Source of the DNA: Brevundimonas sp. EYE_349
GTDB lineage: Bacteria; Pseudomonadota; Alphaproteobacteria; Caulobacterales; Caulobacteraceae
Direction of reading: 5' to 3'
Length of the DNA stretch: 64,000 nucleotides
NCBI RefSeq assembly: GCF_023147505.1
Contig: NZ_JAHXPB010000007.1
Location: forward strand, 149,140-213,139
Positions 54,116-62,740 of this stretch are shown here, piece after piece (position 1 is the first letter of the stretch; every line of letters begins with the position of its first letter). The notes beneath the pieces are model-generated. The model did not search any database. It saw nothing but the letters and a program-made list of their open reading frames with translations, and was not told the origin of the DNA. A program made the translations under genes and the position numbers.

Positions 54116-56979
54116 CGTTCCACCTCCCCGGCGGCGGCTTGCGGGGTTGCGCGGGACGGATCCACATCCATCGGCTCATCCGCCTGGAGCGGTTCCTGTT
54201 TCTCGGCGCTCTGGGCGACCTGGGAGAGTTGCGCCAAGGCCAGGATCACCGCGCCGATGACGGTCAGCGCCACGCCGATGTCGAACAGCATTGCGGTGGC
54301 GAGCTCGAACGTGCCGATCACGGGCAGGCTGAAATAGTCGAATGCCGTGGTCATGAAGGGGGCGCCGAACAGTAGCGAGCCGAGGCCGGTCGCCGCCGCG
54401 ATCAACACGCCCAGGCCGATCAGGGTGTGGTGGTCCGCGCGCAGCCGCTGGGCCGCGAACTGATAGCCCGAGGCCATATACTGCATCAGGATTGCGATGG
54501 AGATGACCAGGCCGGCGATGAAACCGCCTCCCGGCTGGTTGTGTCCCCGCAGGAAGATGTAGAGGCCAACCATTACGGCCAGGGGCAGCAACAGGCGGGT
54601 GGCGACCACCAGCATCATCGGGTGGTGCTCGGGCGAACGCGGCGTATCGGGTCGCCAGGCCAGGATCCGGCGACCGCTGGCTCCCGTCCCCGCCGTCTCG
54701 AGCAGGGAGAAGATCGCCAGCGCGGCGATGCCCAGGACGATGATCTCGCCGAAGGTGTCGAATCCGCGGAAATCGACCAGGATGACATTGACGACATTGG
54801 TGCCGCCCCCACCCGAATAGGCGTTCTCCCAGAAATAGCCGGAGATGCTGTCCAGGGGGCGGGTCATGACGGCCCAGGCTGCAGCGCCGACGCCTAGGCC
54901 CGATAGCACGGCCAGTCCGCCGTCGCGCAGGCGACGGGGCAGGCGGCTTTCGCGCGGGCTGGTCTTGGGCAGCAGATTGAGCGCCAGCAGCATCAGCAGG
55001 ATGGTGACCACCTCCACCGAAATCTGCGTCAGGGCGAGGTCCGGCGCGGACATGTGGACGAAGCCTAATGAAATCACCAGGCCGACGATCCCGATATAGA
55101 TCAGCGACAGATATCGGGCTCGGTGGTTGATCAGCACCAGAACCGTGGCCGCGATCAGGGCTAACCAGGCGACGATGGCCATCGGGGACGCCGCCGTCGT
55201 TGGACGGTCCCCGGCGATGAAGGCGAAGCCGAGAAAGCCGGCGAAGCCGACGACCACGGCGGCGCCGATGAACATCGCAATATAGCGTTCAAGCGATCCG
55301 TTCTGCAGCCGGGCCGTGAACGCGACGGCCGCCCTGGTCGCCCCCACAACGACCCGATCAAACAGGACCTTGGCGTCGGGCAAAGTCAGGCCATGCCAGA
55401 AAGCGGCGATCTGCCGATGGGCGCTCAGAATGACCAAGCCCAGGCCGATGGCCGCGATGCTCATGAACAGGGCGGGCGTCACGCCATGCCAGAGCGACAG
55501 CGAATAATAGGGTGTATCTCCGCCGATGACGGCTCGCGACACCTGCTCGACCAGCGGCCCGGCGACGACGGCGGGGAACAGACCGATGGCGACGACCAGG
55601 GCGACCAGCACCGCCGGCGGCCCCCATAGGCCAATGCCCGGATCATGGGGCGTCTTGGGATAATCGTCGCGTTTCTTGCCGAAATAGACATGGACGATGT
55701 AGCGGAACGAATAGGCCACCGAGAACGTCGCCCCCAAGGTCGCCAGCGCGGCGACCAGCCAGGGCTGGTTCCACCAGACGGCATGCCAGGCTTCTTCGAG
55801 CATCATCTCCTTGGAGATGAAGCCGTTCAGCGGCGGTACGCCTGCCATCGACAGACCGGCGACGACCGCCAGGGTGGCCGCGATCGGCATCAGGGTCGCC
55901 AGACCGCCCAGCCGCTTGATGTCGCGCGTCCCGGCCTCGTGATCCACGATGCCGGCGTTCATGAAGAGCGCCGCCTTGAAGGTGGCGTGGTTGATGATGT
56001 GGAAGACGCCGACCACGGCGGCCATGGGAGTGCCGAAGCCGAAAAGCATGGTCAGAAAGCCCAGGTGGCTGATCGTCGAATAGGCCAAAAGCCCCTTCAG
56101 ATCGTCCTTGAACAGGGCCGCGACCGCGGCGAACACCATTGTCACCAGACCTGTCGTCGCCACAAGGTAGAACCACTCATCCGTGCCCGACAGCACCGGC
56201 CACAGCCGGGCCAGCATGAAGACGCCGGCCTTCACCATGGTGGCCGAATGCAGATAGGCGCTGACCGGCGTCGGGGCGGCCATGGCGTGGGGCAGCCAGA
56301 AGTGGAACGGGAACTGGGCCGATTTGGTGAAACATCCGCCGAGTATCAGCAGGAGCGCCGGCAGATAGAGAGGAGACGCCTGGATCGCCTCGCGGTTCTT
56401 CAGGATCACCGTCAGGTCATAGGATCCGGCGATATGGCCCAGGATCAGCAGCCCCCCGATCAGCGACAGCCCGCCGGCGCCTGTGACCGCCAAGGCCATT
56501 CGCGCGCCCTGGCGCCCCTCGGGCAGATGTCGCCAGAAGCCGATCAACAGGAAGGACGAAAGGCTGGTCAGCTCCCAGAAAATCAGCAGCAGCAGCACAT
56601 TGTCCGACAGGACAATGCCTAGCATCGCCCCCTGGAACAGCAGCAGATAGACGAAGAACCGACCCATGGGGTCGGCCTTGGACAGGTAGAATCGGGCATA
56701 GACGATGATCAGCAGGCCGATGCCCATGATCATGCCGGCGAACATCAGACCGAGCGCGTCGAGGAAGAGGTTGAGGTTCAGCCCCAGCAAGGGGATCCAC
56801 TCGATCCGGACCTGGACCGTCTCGCCGGCCATCACGGCCGGCGTGAGCGTGCCGAGGATCACCAGCGCCGCCAGGGTCACGGTCCCGGCCGCGACGGCGC
56901 TGGCATTGCGACCCGCGCGAATGGCCAAGGCTGGGGCGAGGGCGCCGATCAAGGGCAGGAGGGCAAGCACAAGCAGCAA
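54112..56979 (-). CDS. mrpA: Mrp cation/proton antiporter fused subunits A and B
   Basis: The product has 955 residues. The N-terminal two-thirds is MrpA, NuoL-related (LLLIFWELTSLSSFLLIGFW, FPFHFWLPHAMAAPTPVSAYLHSATMVKAGVFMLARLWP). The C-terminal part from about residue 790 is MrpB-like (LRGHNQPGGGFIAGLVISIAILMQYMASG). A fused AB subunit marks a group 2 Mrp (PhaAB type), which gives a six-gene operon in the order AB-C-D-E-F-G. It exchanges cytoplasmic Na+ or K+ for protons and confers alkali and salt tolerance. It is the first gene of the operon. Confidence 0.95.
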   Translation of the reverse strand: MLLVLALLPLIGALAPALAIRAGRNASAVAAGTVTLAALVILGTLTPAVMAGETVQVRIEWIPLLGLNLNLFLDALGLMFAGMIMGIGLLIIVYARFYLSKADPMGRFFVYLLLFQGAMLGIVLSDNVLLLLIFWELTSLSSFLLIGFWRHLPEGRQGARMALAVTGAGGLSLIGGLLILGHIAGSYDLTVILKNREAIQASPLYLPALLLILGGCFTKSAQFPFHFWLPHAMAAPTPVSAYLHSATMVKAGVFMLARLWPVLSGTDEWFYLVATTGLVTMVFAAVAALFKDDLKGLLAYSTISHLGFLTMLFGFGTPMAAVVGVFHIINHATFKAALFMNAGIVDHEAGTRDIKRLGGLATLMPIAATLAVVAGLSMAGVPPLNGFISKEMMLEEAWHAVWWNQPWLVAALATLGATFSVAYSFRYIVHVYFGKKRDDYPKTPHDPGIGLWGPPAVLVALVVAIGLFPAVVAGPLVEQVSRAVIGGDTPYYSLSLWHGVTPALFMSIAAIGLGLVILSAHRQIAAFWHGLTLPDAKVLFDRVVVGATRAAVAFTARLQNGSLERYIAMFIGAAVVVGFAGFLGFAFIAGDRPTTAASPMAIVAWLALIAATVLVLINHRARYLSLIYIGIVGLVISLGFVHMSAPDLALTQISVEVVTILLMLLALNLLPKTSPRESRLPRRLRDGGLAVLSGLGVGAAAWAVMTRPLDSISGYFWENAYSGGGGTNVVNVILVDFRGFDTFGEIIVLGIAALAIFSLLETAGTGASGRRILAWRPDTPRSPEHHPMMLVVATRLLLPLAVMVGLYIFLRGHNQPGGGFIAGLVISIAILMQYMASGYQFAAQRLRADHHTLIGLGVLIAAATGLGSLLFGAPFMTTAFDYFSLPVIGTFELATAMLFDIGVALTVIGAVILALAQLSQVAQSAEKQEPLQADEPMDVDPSRATPQAAAGEVER

Positions 56980-57367
56980 GGATCGACCTTCTCAGCGGCA
57001 TTGTTCGGGGGCGGGAGCGCCCACGGTCGCTAGGCGTCGTCCGTACCTTAGCCCGAGCAGCCCGGCCGTGGCGACCCCGCCATTACACGCGGGTCGTTTT
57101 GAAGCAGGGTAATGGTGTCTTTTAGGGCAAGACGTTCACTACGAGCCAACCGGCCATCGCGCGCAACAGTATGGGGTCGGGCGCGATACAGAGTTCGGCC
57201 AGCACAGCCGGGCGCATGTGCCGGGGGCTAGCGGACCAAGCCTGCCACGGCGCCACTTCTGCGCTAGGCTCGGGCCGACGTATCGGTGGCGGAGCAAAAA
57301 AACGATCGTCGGCCAAATAACCGGCAGTCCGTTGAACCGTTTTACCGCCCCAAAGCACCTATGATCG
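56980..57367. other. intergenic region upstream of the mrp operon and the ECF gene
   Basis: These 388 bases separate divergent transcripts and should hold both promoters. A hairpin with GACCCCGC/GCGGGTC arms followed by GTTTT lies at about 57073-57100. No gene is supported; a 78-codon frame on the minus strand is probably chance. Confidence 0.5.
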
Positions 57368-57946
57368 ATGACGCGACCTCACACCCGACTTGATGCGACA
57401 ACCCGCCGCCTCCTGGATGAGTATCTCGTCGTGGCTGCACAGTCAGGTGACCAGAAGGCCTTCGCCGAGCTGGTGAGACGCTGGCATAGGCGCTTTGCTG
57501 CCCATGCTTGGCGGCTCCTGGGTGACGATGAGGCGGCAAGTGATGTCGTCCAGTCGGGATGGCTGGAGGTCGCGCGAGGATTGAGCCGCCTCCAGGACGA
57601 GCGCGCGTTTCCTGCCTGGGCTTATCGGATCATGTCCCGGGGCTGCGCCCGGCATATCGCGAACCTGCAAGGCCGGCGCGAACTGGACCGTGCCATCTCT
57701 GCAGAGCCTGAGCCAGATGCGATCGAGCCTGACTTTGAGAAGCGTGATGAGGCTCAGCGCCTTCACGCGGCAATCCGCTGTCTGCCTCCGCCGCAGCGGG
57801 CTGCGGTGGCGCTGTTCCATTTTGAGGACCTAAGCATCGCCGAGATCGCGGTGGCCCTCGATGTCCCGGCGGGCACGATCAAGACCCGCCTTATGCATGC
57901 ACGCCGCCGCCTTCGCGTCGTGCTGGAAGGAGAAGACGATGCCTAA
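57368..57946 (+). CDS. ECF RNA polymerase sigma factor
   Basis: The product has 192 residues. Region 2 is FAELVRRWHRRFAAHAWRLLGDDEAASDVVQSGWLEVARG, and region 4 is LPPPQRAAVALFHFEDLSIAEIAVALDVPAGTIKTRLMHARRRL. It overlaps a small DUF6768 membrane-protein gene, which is the usual partner of this sigma type. The regulon is unknown. Confidence 0.88.
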   Translation: MTRPHTRLDATTRRLLDEYLVVAAQSGDQKAFAELVRRWHRRFAAHAWRLLGDDEAASDVVQSGWLEVARGLSRLQDERAFPAWAYRIMSRGCARHIANLQGRRELDRAISAEPEPDAIEPDFEKRDEAQRLHAAIRCLPPPQRAAVALFHFEDLSIAEIAVALDVPAGTIKTRLMHARRRLRVVLEGEDDA

Positions 57947-58313
57947 TCCCGATCAGCTAATCGATCAGACACTCGCAGCGGAAGAGCGTGACCTGCTTCG
58001 CCGCATTGGAGAGGATCCCAGTCACGTCCAGCAGGCTCTGACGCTTTTCGCAGGGCGTTCCGGATGGGTGAGTGGACTTCTGCTGGCGGTGCAAGCGGTG
58101 ATGTTCATTGCAGGACTGTGGGCCGGCTGGCAGTTCTTCCAGGCCCAGGACACACTCGCTGCCCTCCACTGGGGTCTGCCTTCCGCAGTCCTGCTCGTCA
58201 TGTCCCTTATGATCAAGCTCGCGCTGTGGCCCGTCATGCAGACAAATCGACTCTTAGTGGCGCTAAAGCGGTTGGAGCTGATGGTGACCCAACGAAGCGG
58301 CGTCGATAGCTAG
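57939..58313 (+). CDS. DUF6768-type membrane protein, possible anti-sigma partner
   Basis: The product has 124 residues from the ATG at 57939, which overlaps the sigma gene by eight bases with AAGGAG upstream. A cytoplasmic helix (DQLIDQTLAAEERDLLRRIGEDP) is followed by two membrane segments (about 42-66 and 79-102). Position and topology suggest it holds or modulates the ECF sigma factor; direct evidence is lacking. Confidence 0.75.
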   Translation: MPNPDQLIDQTLAAEERDLLRRIGEDPSHVQQALTLFAGRSGWVSGLLLAVQAVMFIAGLWAGWQFFQAQDTLAALHWGLPSAVLLVMSLMIKLALWPVMQTNRLLVALKRLELMVTQRSGVDS

Positions 58314-58540
58314 TCGGGTTGATCGACCGCGTCTCTACCGTCAGTCGTCAATGAAGATCATCAACGTCCGAAGCGTGTCGGCTTGCGAAGTTGGCATTGC
58401 GCCTGAAAGCGGACCTTCGGTTCACGCACGGAATGTCGTGTTTGCGGCATGGTCCGCATGACCGCTTCTGGCGCATTTCAGACCCAAGACGCGTCTCAGA
58501 GCTCTTGACTCAAGCTCGCACTATCTCACCTCGAAAGGGT

Positions 58541-58711
58541 AGATGGGGGAGGCAGTCATCCAGATTTCTCTACAGGACACCTCGCCGCTCGATCATCCAC
58601 GGATCGATGGATGTCCACATCTGGCGGACCGCCACCGAACGGAAGGTTCAGGCTGTGCTCGGTGTCGAGCCCTTGGGCGACGACAGCTACGCAATCAGCG
58701 TCTTGGCTTGA
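58541..58711 (+). pseudogene. trbB: trbB C-terminal relic
   Basis: The last 46 codons are readable as RTPRRSIIHGSMDVHIWRT, then KVQAVLGVEPLGDDSYAISVLA and a stop, closely matching the TrbB end in the chimera at 48535-49212. Farther upstream, ATGGGGGAGGCAGTCATC and on aligns only with small gaps. The rest of trbB is missing. It lies where trbB belongs, directly before trbC. It is more decayed than the copy in the chimera. Confidence 0.8.
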
Positions 58712-58777
58712 GGCCAATCCTTCACCTGAAATTGAGGCGGCGTCGTTTGGCAACGAGCGCTGTCGGGCACGAAACGC

Positions 58778-58883
58778 AAGTCGTGGAAAGTCGCAATCTA
58801 AGTCGGGGTGACTTTCGAACGACAAGTCTTCGCAAGTCATGTTTTGAGTCGTGGCGAGTTGTACGACAGTCGTCTGTAAGTCG
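58778..58883. repeat. phased array of AAGTCG-like hexamers (iteron-like)
   Basis: Eight copies of AAGTCG or one-base variants start at 58778, 58788, 58800, 58824, 58834, 58846, 58867 and 58878. Spacings 10-12 repeat, and the first three are offset from the second three by exactly 46 bases. Spacing near one helical turn suggests cooperative binding of a protein on one DNA face. Confidence 0.65.
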
Positions 58884-58898
58884 CGTAAAATAATCGAT

Positions 58899-58920
58899 CC
58901 ACAGAGTTGACAACCTGTGG
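58899..58920. promoter_or_regulatory. CCACAG/CTGTGG inverted repeat with TTGACA inside
   Basis: CCACAG (58899-58904) and CTGTGG (58915-58920) enclose AGTTGACAAC. TGTGGATAT on the right reads as eight of nine bases of a DnaA box on the other strand. TTGACA could be a -35 element for trbC. Confidence 0.45.
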
Positions 58921-58980
58921 ATATATTTGCTTGCAATGTGGTGCGTCGCGCTGAGACGCGCTGAACACAGGAAGCAAGAC

Positions 58981-59301
58981 ATGCGTGGAAGACTTGGGCG
59001 CCGCCTGTTCGGCGCAATGATGACGTGTGGCCTGATGGTGGCCGGGCCGGCCCTGGCCGGAGGTTCAGGGATGCCCTGGGAAGGGCCGCTCCAGCAGGTG
59101 GTCCAGTCCATCACAGGACCCGTGGTCCAGGCCGCAGCGGTCGTAGCCGTAGTCGTCTTCGGCGCCGGGATCGCGATGAGCGAGAACGGATCCTCGATGC
59201 GGCGCGGTCTGGGCATCATGTTCGGCCTCTGCATCGCCTTCGCGGCCTCGACCTTCTTCCTCGACTTCTTCGGCTTCGCCGGCGGGGCGGAGATCGGATG
59301 A
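58981..59301 (+). CDS. trbC: conjugal transfer pilin TrbC
   Basis: The product has 106 residues: a signal-like N-terminus ending ALAGGSG, then two membrane helices (VVQAAAVVAVVVFGAGIAMSE and GIMFGLCIAFAASTFFLDFFG). This is the VirB2/TrbC pilin of type IV secretion. GGAAGC is the only weak ribosome site. It overlaps trbD by four bases. It looks intact, but its system is largely lost. Confidence 0.88.
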   Translation: MRGRLGRRLFGAMMTCGLMVAGPALAGGSGMPWEGPLQQVVQSITGPVVQAAAVVAVVVFGAGIAMSENGSSMRRGLGIMFGLCIAFAASTFFLDFFGFAGGAEIG

Positions 59302-59579
59302 TGGCCGGCTCCCTCCAAGACGGCCGACCGGAGGGCTGGGATCTTCCGGTCGCACAGGCTTTGACCGAGCCGGTCCTCATGGCCGGAATGCCTCGGGACT
59401 ACGCCATCGCCATGGGGACGATCGCGGTGGTGCTCGGCCTGGCCCTGCGGATCTGGTGGCTCGGCCTTCTGTGGTGGGCCGTCGCCCACGCGATCGGCTT
59501 GTGGGCGGCCAGGGCGGACCGCCGGTTCTTCGATGTGCTTCGGCGCCACCTCGCCCTGCCTGGCCATCTGGACGCGTGA
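59298..59579 (+). CDS. trbD: conjugal transfer protein TrbD
   Basis: The product has 93 residues, VirB3-like, with GWDLPVAQALTEPVLMAGMPRDYAIAMGT and one or two membrane helices. It belongs to the inner-membrane complex of the Trb transfer system. It starts with a double ATG overlapping the trbC stop. A broken trbE follows seven bases later, keeping the native trbC-D-E order. Confidence 0.88.
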   Translation: MMAGSLQDGRPEGWDLPVAQALTEPVLMAGMPRDYAIAMGTIAVVLGLALRIWWLGLLWWAVAHAIGLWAARADRRFFDVLRRHLALPGHLDA

Positions 59580-59586
59580 GGGGCCG

Positions 59587-60070
59587 ATGCGCTTTCTCGA
59601 AGAACATCGCAGACGCCCGGCGGCTCTGGCCGACCATCTGCCTTGGGCCGCCCTGGTCGCGCCGGGTGGCCGACGCCCCCGTGGCGCAGCGCACCCTGAC
59701 GGTCTTCTGCGCCCTGGTTCAGGACAAGGCTGTCGCCGCCGCGCTGGAGCCTCTGACACTCAAAGGTCCGCACGGCGCCCTGCTCGACGGAGAGGGCGAG
59801 GCGCTGGTTCCCAGCCGGTTCGACACCTTCGAGCTCGAAAGCATGATGGCCACGCCCTCGGCTGTAGCTCCGGTTCTGTCGGCCCTCTTCCATCATCTGG
59901 AGCGCAGCTTCGACGGTCGACCCACACTGCTGGTGCTCGACGAGGCCTGGCTGTTCCTTGGGGAGACCGCATTCGCGGCCAAGATCCGGGAGTGGCTGAA
60001 GACGCTGCGCAAGAAGCGGGTCCGCGTGATGATCACCCGCGACCTGATCCTGGAGCCTTACCGGCCATGA
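59587..60070 (+). pseudogene. trbE: trbE with internal deletion and lost C-terminus
   Basis: MRFLEEHRRRPAALADHLPWAALVAPGG matches the TrbE N-terminus. The sequence then jumps, in another frame, to VAQRTLTVFCALVQDKAVAAALEPLTLKG and on through SFDGRPTLLVLDEAWLFLG (Walker B) to REWLKTLRKKRVRV, and stops soon after. Walker A and several hundred residues are missing, and the final part is replaced by unrelated sequence. It cannot work as the transfer ATPase. Confidence 0.85.
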
Positions 60071-60582
60071 CCTGGACCCCTCTCGATACTGGAAACCGCT
60101 GGGCCGTGCTCGGCGTCACCGTCTTCTTCCTGAGCCTGGGCGCTCTGATTGCCGAGCAGACGCCAGCCCTGGCTTTGGTCAACGAGAGCCCCAGCGTGCC
60201 GCGTGGCCTCTATCTGCGACAGCCTGGAGGCGCGCCGGAGAGGGGTGCGATGGTCGCTTTGCCCCAGCCTTCCATCGCCCGGCACTACCTGGGCGCGCTC
60301 GGCATGCCGGCGGAATTGCTTCTGATCAAACGGGTCGCGGCGGTCGGCGGCGATCTCGTCTGCCGGCAGGGAAGTGCGGTTCGAATGCCCGGCCGCGTGG
60401 CTCACGTTCTGGATCGTGATCGGCGCGGCGCGGCTCTGCCCGGCTGGACCGGCTGCCGTCGGCTCGCGCCGGACGAGCTCTTCCTGCTCGGCGACACGCC
60501 GGGAAGTTTCGACAGTCGCTATTTTGGCCCCGTCCGGACCCGAGACCTGGAGGGGGTGTTTCGGGAGACCCTGACATGGTGA
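60067..60582 (+). CDS. traF: S26 signal peptidase, TraF-type
   Basis: The product has 171 residues. A membrane anchor (about 13-30) is followed by NESPSVPRGLYL with catalytic Ser43 and LLIKRVAAVGGD with Lys88. FLLGDTPGSFDSRYFGPV is the last conserved box. TraF processes conjugative pilin. It overlaps the trbE relic and the following transglycosylase start. It looks intact. Confidence 0.9.
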   Translation: MTWTPLDTGNRWAVLGVTVFFLSLGALIAEQTPALALVNESPSVPRGLYLRQPGGAPERGAMVALPQPSIARHYLGALGMPAELLLIKRVAAVGGDLVCRQGSAVRMPGRVAHVLDRDRRGAALPGWTGCRRLAPDELFLLGDTPGSFDSRYFGPVRTRDLEGVFRETLTW

Positions 60583-60873
60583 GACCCTTTCTGGCCGCTC
60601 TGGCCCTGGCGCTTGCAGCGGGTAACGCATCCGCTCAAACGGTCGACTGGCGCAACGCCGGCGGCGATCTGTTCGGCCGTCCCCCCGCGCAGTCTGTGTC
60701 GGACGTGGCGGGCGTCGACGACCTCACGCCCCGACTTCCGCCCCTGTCCCAGCCGTTCATGGACGCGATCGCCGTCGCCGCCGAGCGCCACGGGATCGAC
60801 CCCAAGATGCTTCATGCCCTGGTGATCGTGGAATCCGCATACCGGGTCGATGCCGTGTCTCCGGTCGGCGCCG
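60576..60873 (+). pseudogene. lytic transglycosylase, truncated
   Basis: The N-terminal 98 residues are kept: a signal peptide, then [40 protein letters not shown], the SLT domain start with catalytic Glu in VIVES. The expected GLMQLMP motif is replaced at about 60870 by the start of the Acr3 gene. The enzyme opened peptidoglycan for the transfer apparatus. Confidence 0.85.
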
Positions 60874-61899
60874 GTGTCCTTTCTGGATCGCTGGCTGACG
60901 CTGTGGATTTTCGCGGCCATGGCGCTGGGTGTCGCCCTGGGGTCGCTCGTTCCCGGACTGCCGGCCTGGATGGACAGTCTGTCGATCGGATCGACCAACA
61001 TCCCGATCGCCATCGGCCTCATTCTGATGATGTATCCGCCGCTGGCGCGGGTGAAATACGAGGAACTGCATCGGGTCTTCGCCGACCGCCGCGTGCTCGC
61101 TCTGTCCCTGTTCCAGAACTGGGTTCTCGGGCCCGTGCTGATGTTCGGTCTGGCCGTCGTCTTCCTGCGCGACCAGCCGGAATATATGACCGGCGTGATC
61201 CTGATCGGCCTGGCGAGGTGCATCGCCATGGTGCTGGTCTGGAACCAGCTTGCGCGGGGCGACAGTCAGTATGTGGCCGGTCTGGTGGCCTTCAACTCGA
61301 TCTTCCAGATCGTCTTCTTCAGCCTCTATGCCTGGCTGTTCCTGACGGTCCTGCCGCCGCTGTTCGGACTGGAAGGCAGCGTGATCCACGTCAGCGTCGG
61401 GACCATCGCCGGCGCGGTTCTGATCTACCTCGGTCTGCCGTTCCTCGGCGGCTTCCTGACTCGACGTATCTTCATCGCCAGGAAAGGCGCCGACTGGTTC
61501 GAGACCCGGTTCCTGCCCCGGATCGGGCCGATGACCCTGATCGCCCTGTTGTTCACCATCGTCGCCATGTTTAGCCTAAAGGGCGGCGAGGTCGTCGCCC
61601 TGCCGTTCGACGCCCTGCGGATCGCCGTGCCCCTGACGATCTACTTCCTCGTCATGTTCATCGTCAGCTTCGCGATGGGGCGCTGGATCGAGGCGGACTA
61701 TCCGCGCACCACGGCCCTGGCCTTCACCGCCGCGTCCAACAATTTCGAACTGGCCATCGCCGTCGCCATCTCCGCCTTCGGTCTGGCCTCACCGGTCGCC
61801 TTCGCCGCTGTTATCGGGCCGCTGGTCGAGGTCCCGGTGCTGATCCTGCTAGTGTCCGTCGCCCTCTGGCTCGGCCGGCGATGGTTCCCCGCCCTCTAG
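60874..61899 (+). CDS. acr3: Acr3-type arsenite efflux transporter
   Basis: The product has 341 residues from the GTG at 60874 ([22 protein letters not shown]), with ten membrane helices. [19 protein letters not shown] contains the conserved Cys of Acr3, and [16 protein letters not shown] is typical. It exports arsenite from the cytoplasm. No arsR or arsC is present. The N-terminus abuts a truncated transglycosylase, so the native start or promoter may be lost. An ATG at 60850, inside that fragment, is in frame and may serve instead. Confidence 0.9.
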   Translation: MSFLDRWLTLWIFAAMALGVALGSLVPGLPAWMDSLSIGSTNIPIAIGLILMMYPPLARVKYEELHRVFADRRVLALSLFQNWVLGPVLMFGLAVVFLRDQPEYMTGVILIGLARCIAMVLVWNQLARGDSQYVAGLVAFNSIFQIVFFSLYAWLFLTVLPPLFGLEGSVIHVSVGTIAGAVLIYLGLPFLGGFLTRRIFIARKGADWFETRFLPRIGPMTLIALLFTIVAMFSLKGGEVVALPFDALRIAVPLTIYFLVMFIVSFAMGRWIEADYPRTTALAFTAASNNFELAIAVAISAFGLASPVAFAAVIGPLVEVPVLILLVSVALWLGRRWFPAL

Positions 61900-61954
61900 C
61901 GCAGCCGGTCATTGCTGGTCGGCTGTTCTATTATCAAACGCCGGGGCCAAACAC

Positions 61955-62656
61955 CTAGACAACGGCGCCGACCAATCCCCCGACGCCGGCGGTTATCGCC
62001 ATCGCGAGGCTTCCCCAGAAAACGACTCGTGTCACAGAGTGGACGATACCGGCGCCGCCCGCCATCGCGCCCGCGATCCCCAGTGACGTGAGCGAGACCA
62101 AGGTGGCGACGACGACGGCGGGGACGACAAGACCCAGGGGCGCGGCCACCACGGCGAGCAGGGGTAGCGCGGCTCCGACCGAGAACGTCACTGCCGATGC
62201 GAAGGCGGCCTGGAGCGGGCGCGCCGTTGTGATTTCCGATATGCCGAGTTCGTCACGCGCATGAGCGCCCAGGGCGTCCTTGTTCATCAATTGCTCGGCG
62301 ACCTGCCGAGCCAGGTCCGGGGTCAGGCCGCGCGTTTCGTAGATGCCGGCCAGTTCCCTGACTTCAAACGGGTAGTCCTCGGTCAGCTCCTGCTTTTCGC
62401 GCGCAAGGTCGGCCTTCTCGGTGTCGGCCTGGGCGCTGACCGACACATATTCGCCAGCGGCCATCGACATGGCTCCTGACACCAGTCCGGCCACGCCCGC
62501 GACCAGGATCGCGTCCTTGCCTGATGATGCGGCGGCGACGCCGACGATCAGGCTGGCGGTCGAGACGATCCCGTCGTTGGCGCCCATGACTGCCGCCCGC
62601 AGCCATCCGACGCGCGAGGAGAAGTGGGTTTCGGCCTGGGGCTGTCGTCGGCTCAT
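61955..62656 (-). CDS. VIT1/CCC1 family transporter
   Basis: The product has 233 residues. RVGWLRAAVMGANDGIVSTASLIVGVAAA (15-43), then GAMSMAAGEYVSVSAQADTEKADL is the metal-binding start of the family. Three more helices fill the C-terminal half. Members move Fe(II) or Mn(II) across membranes. The direction is unknown here. Next to it is a truncated kinase. Confidence 0.9.
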   Translation of the reverse strand: MSRRQPQAETHFSSRVGWLRAAVMGANDGIVSTASLIVGVAAASSGKDAILVAGVAGLVSGAMSMAAGEYVSVSAQADTEKADLAREKQELTEDYPFEVRELAGIYETRGLTPDLARQVAEQLMNKDALGAHARDELGISEITTARPLQAAFASAVTFSVGAALPLLAVVAAPLGLVVPAVVVATLVSLTSLGIAGAMAGGAGIVHSVTRVVFWGSLAMAITAGVGGLVGAVV

Positions 62657-62740
62657 GTTTCTGTCCTTGGGCTGGCGGCGGCTTTCACCGCATCTGGAAG
62701 GATTCCTGGTGGAAGCGCGTGGCGGGCAATCCTCGCGCCA

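Larger units (their letters stand above)
58314..58980. other. relic-bearing region between the ECF pair and trbC
   Basis: These 667 bases contain no intact gene. They hold a decayed trbB tail (58541-58711), an array of AAGTCG-like words (58778-58883) and a CCACAG/CTGTGG inverted repeat (58899-58920) with DnaA-box-like edges. The rest (58314-58540) shows nothing recognisable. Confidence 0.6.

Noticed and set aside
57122..57358. 78-codon frame on the minus strand upstream of the ECF gene
   Set aside because: It starts with GTG, has no ribosome site and matches no family that I recognise; it would also fill the promoter region of divergent genes.
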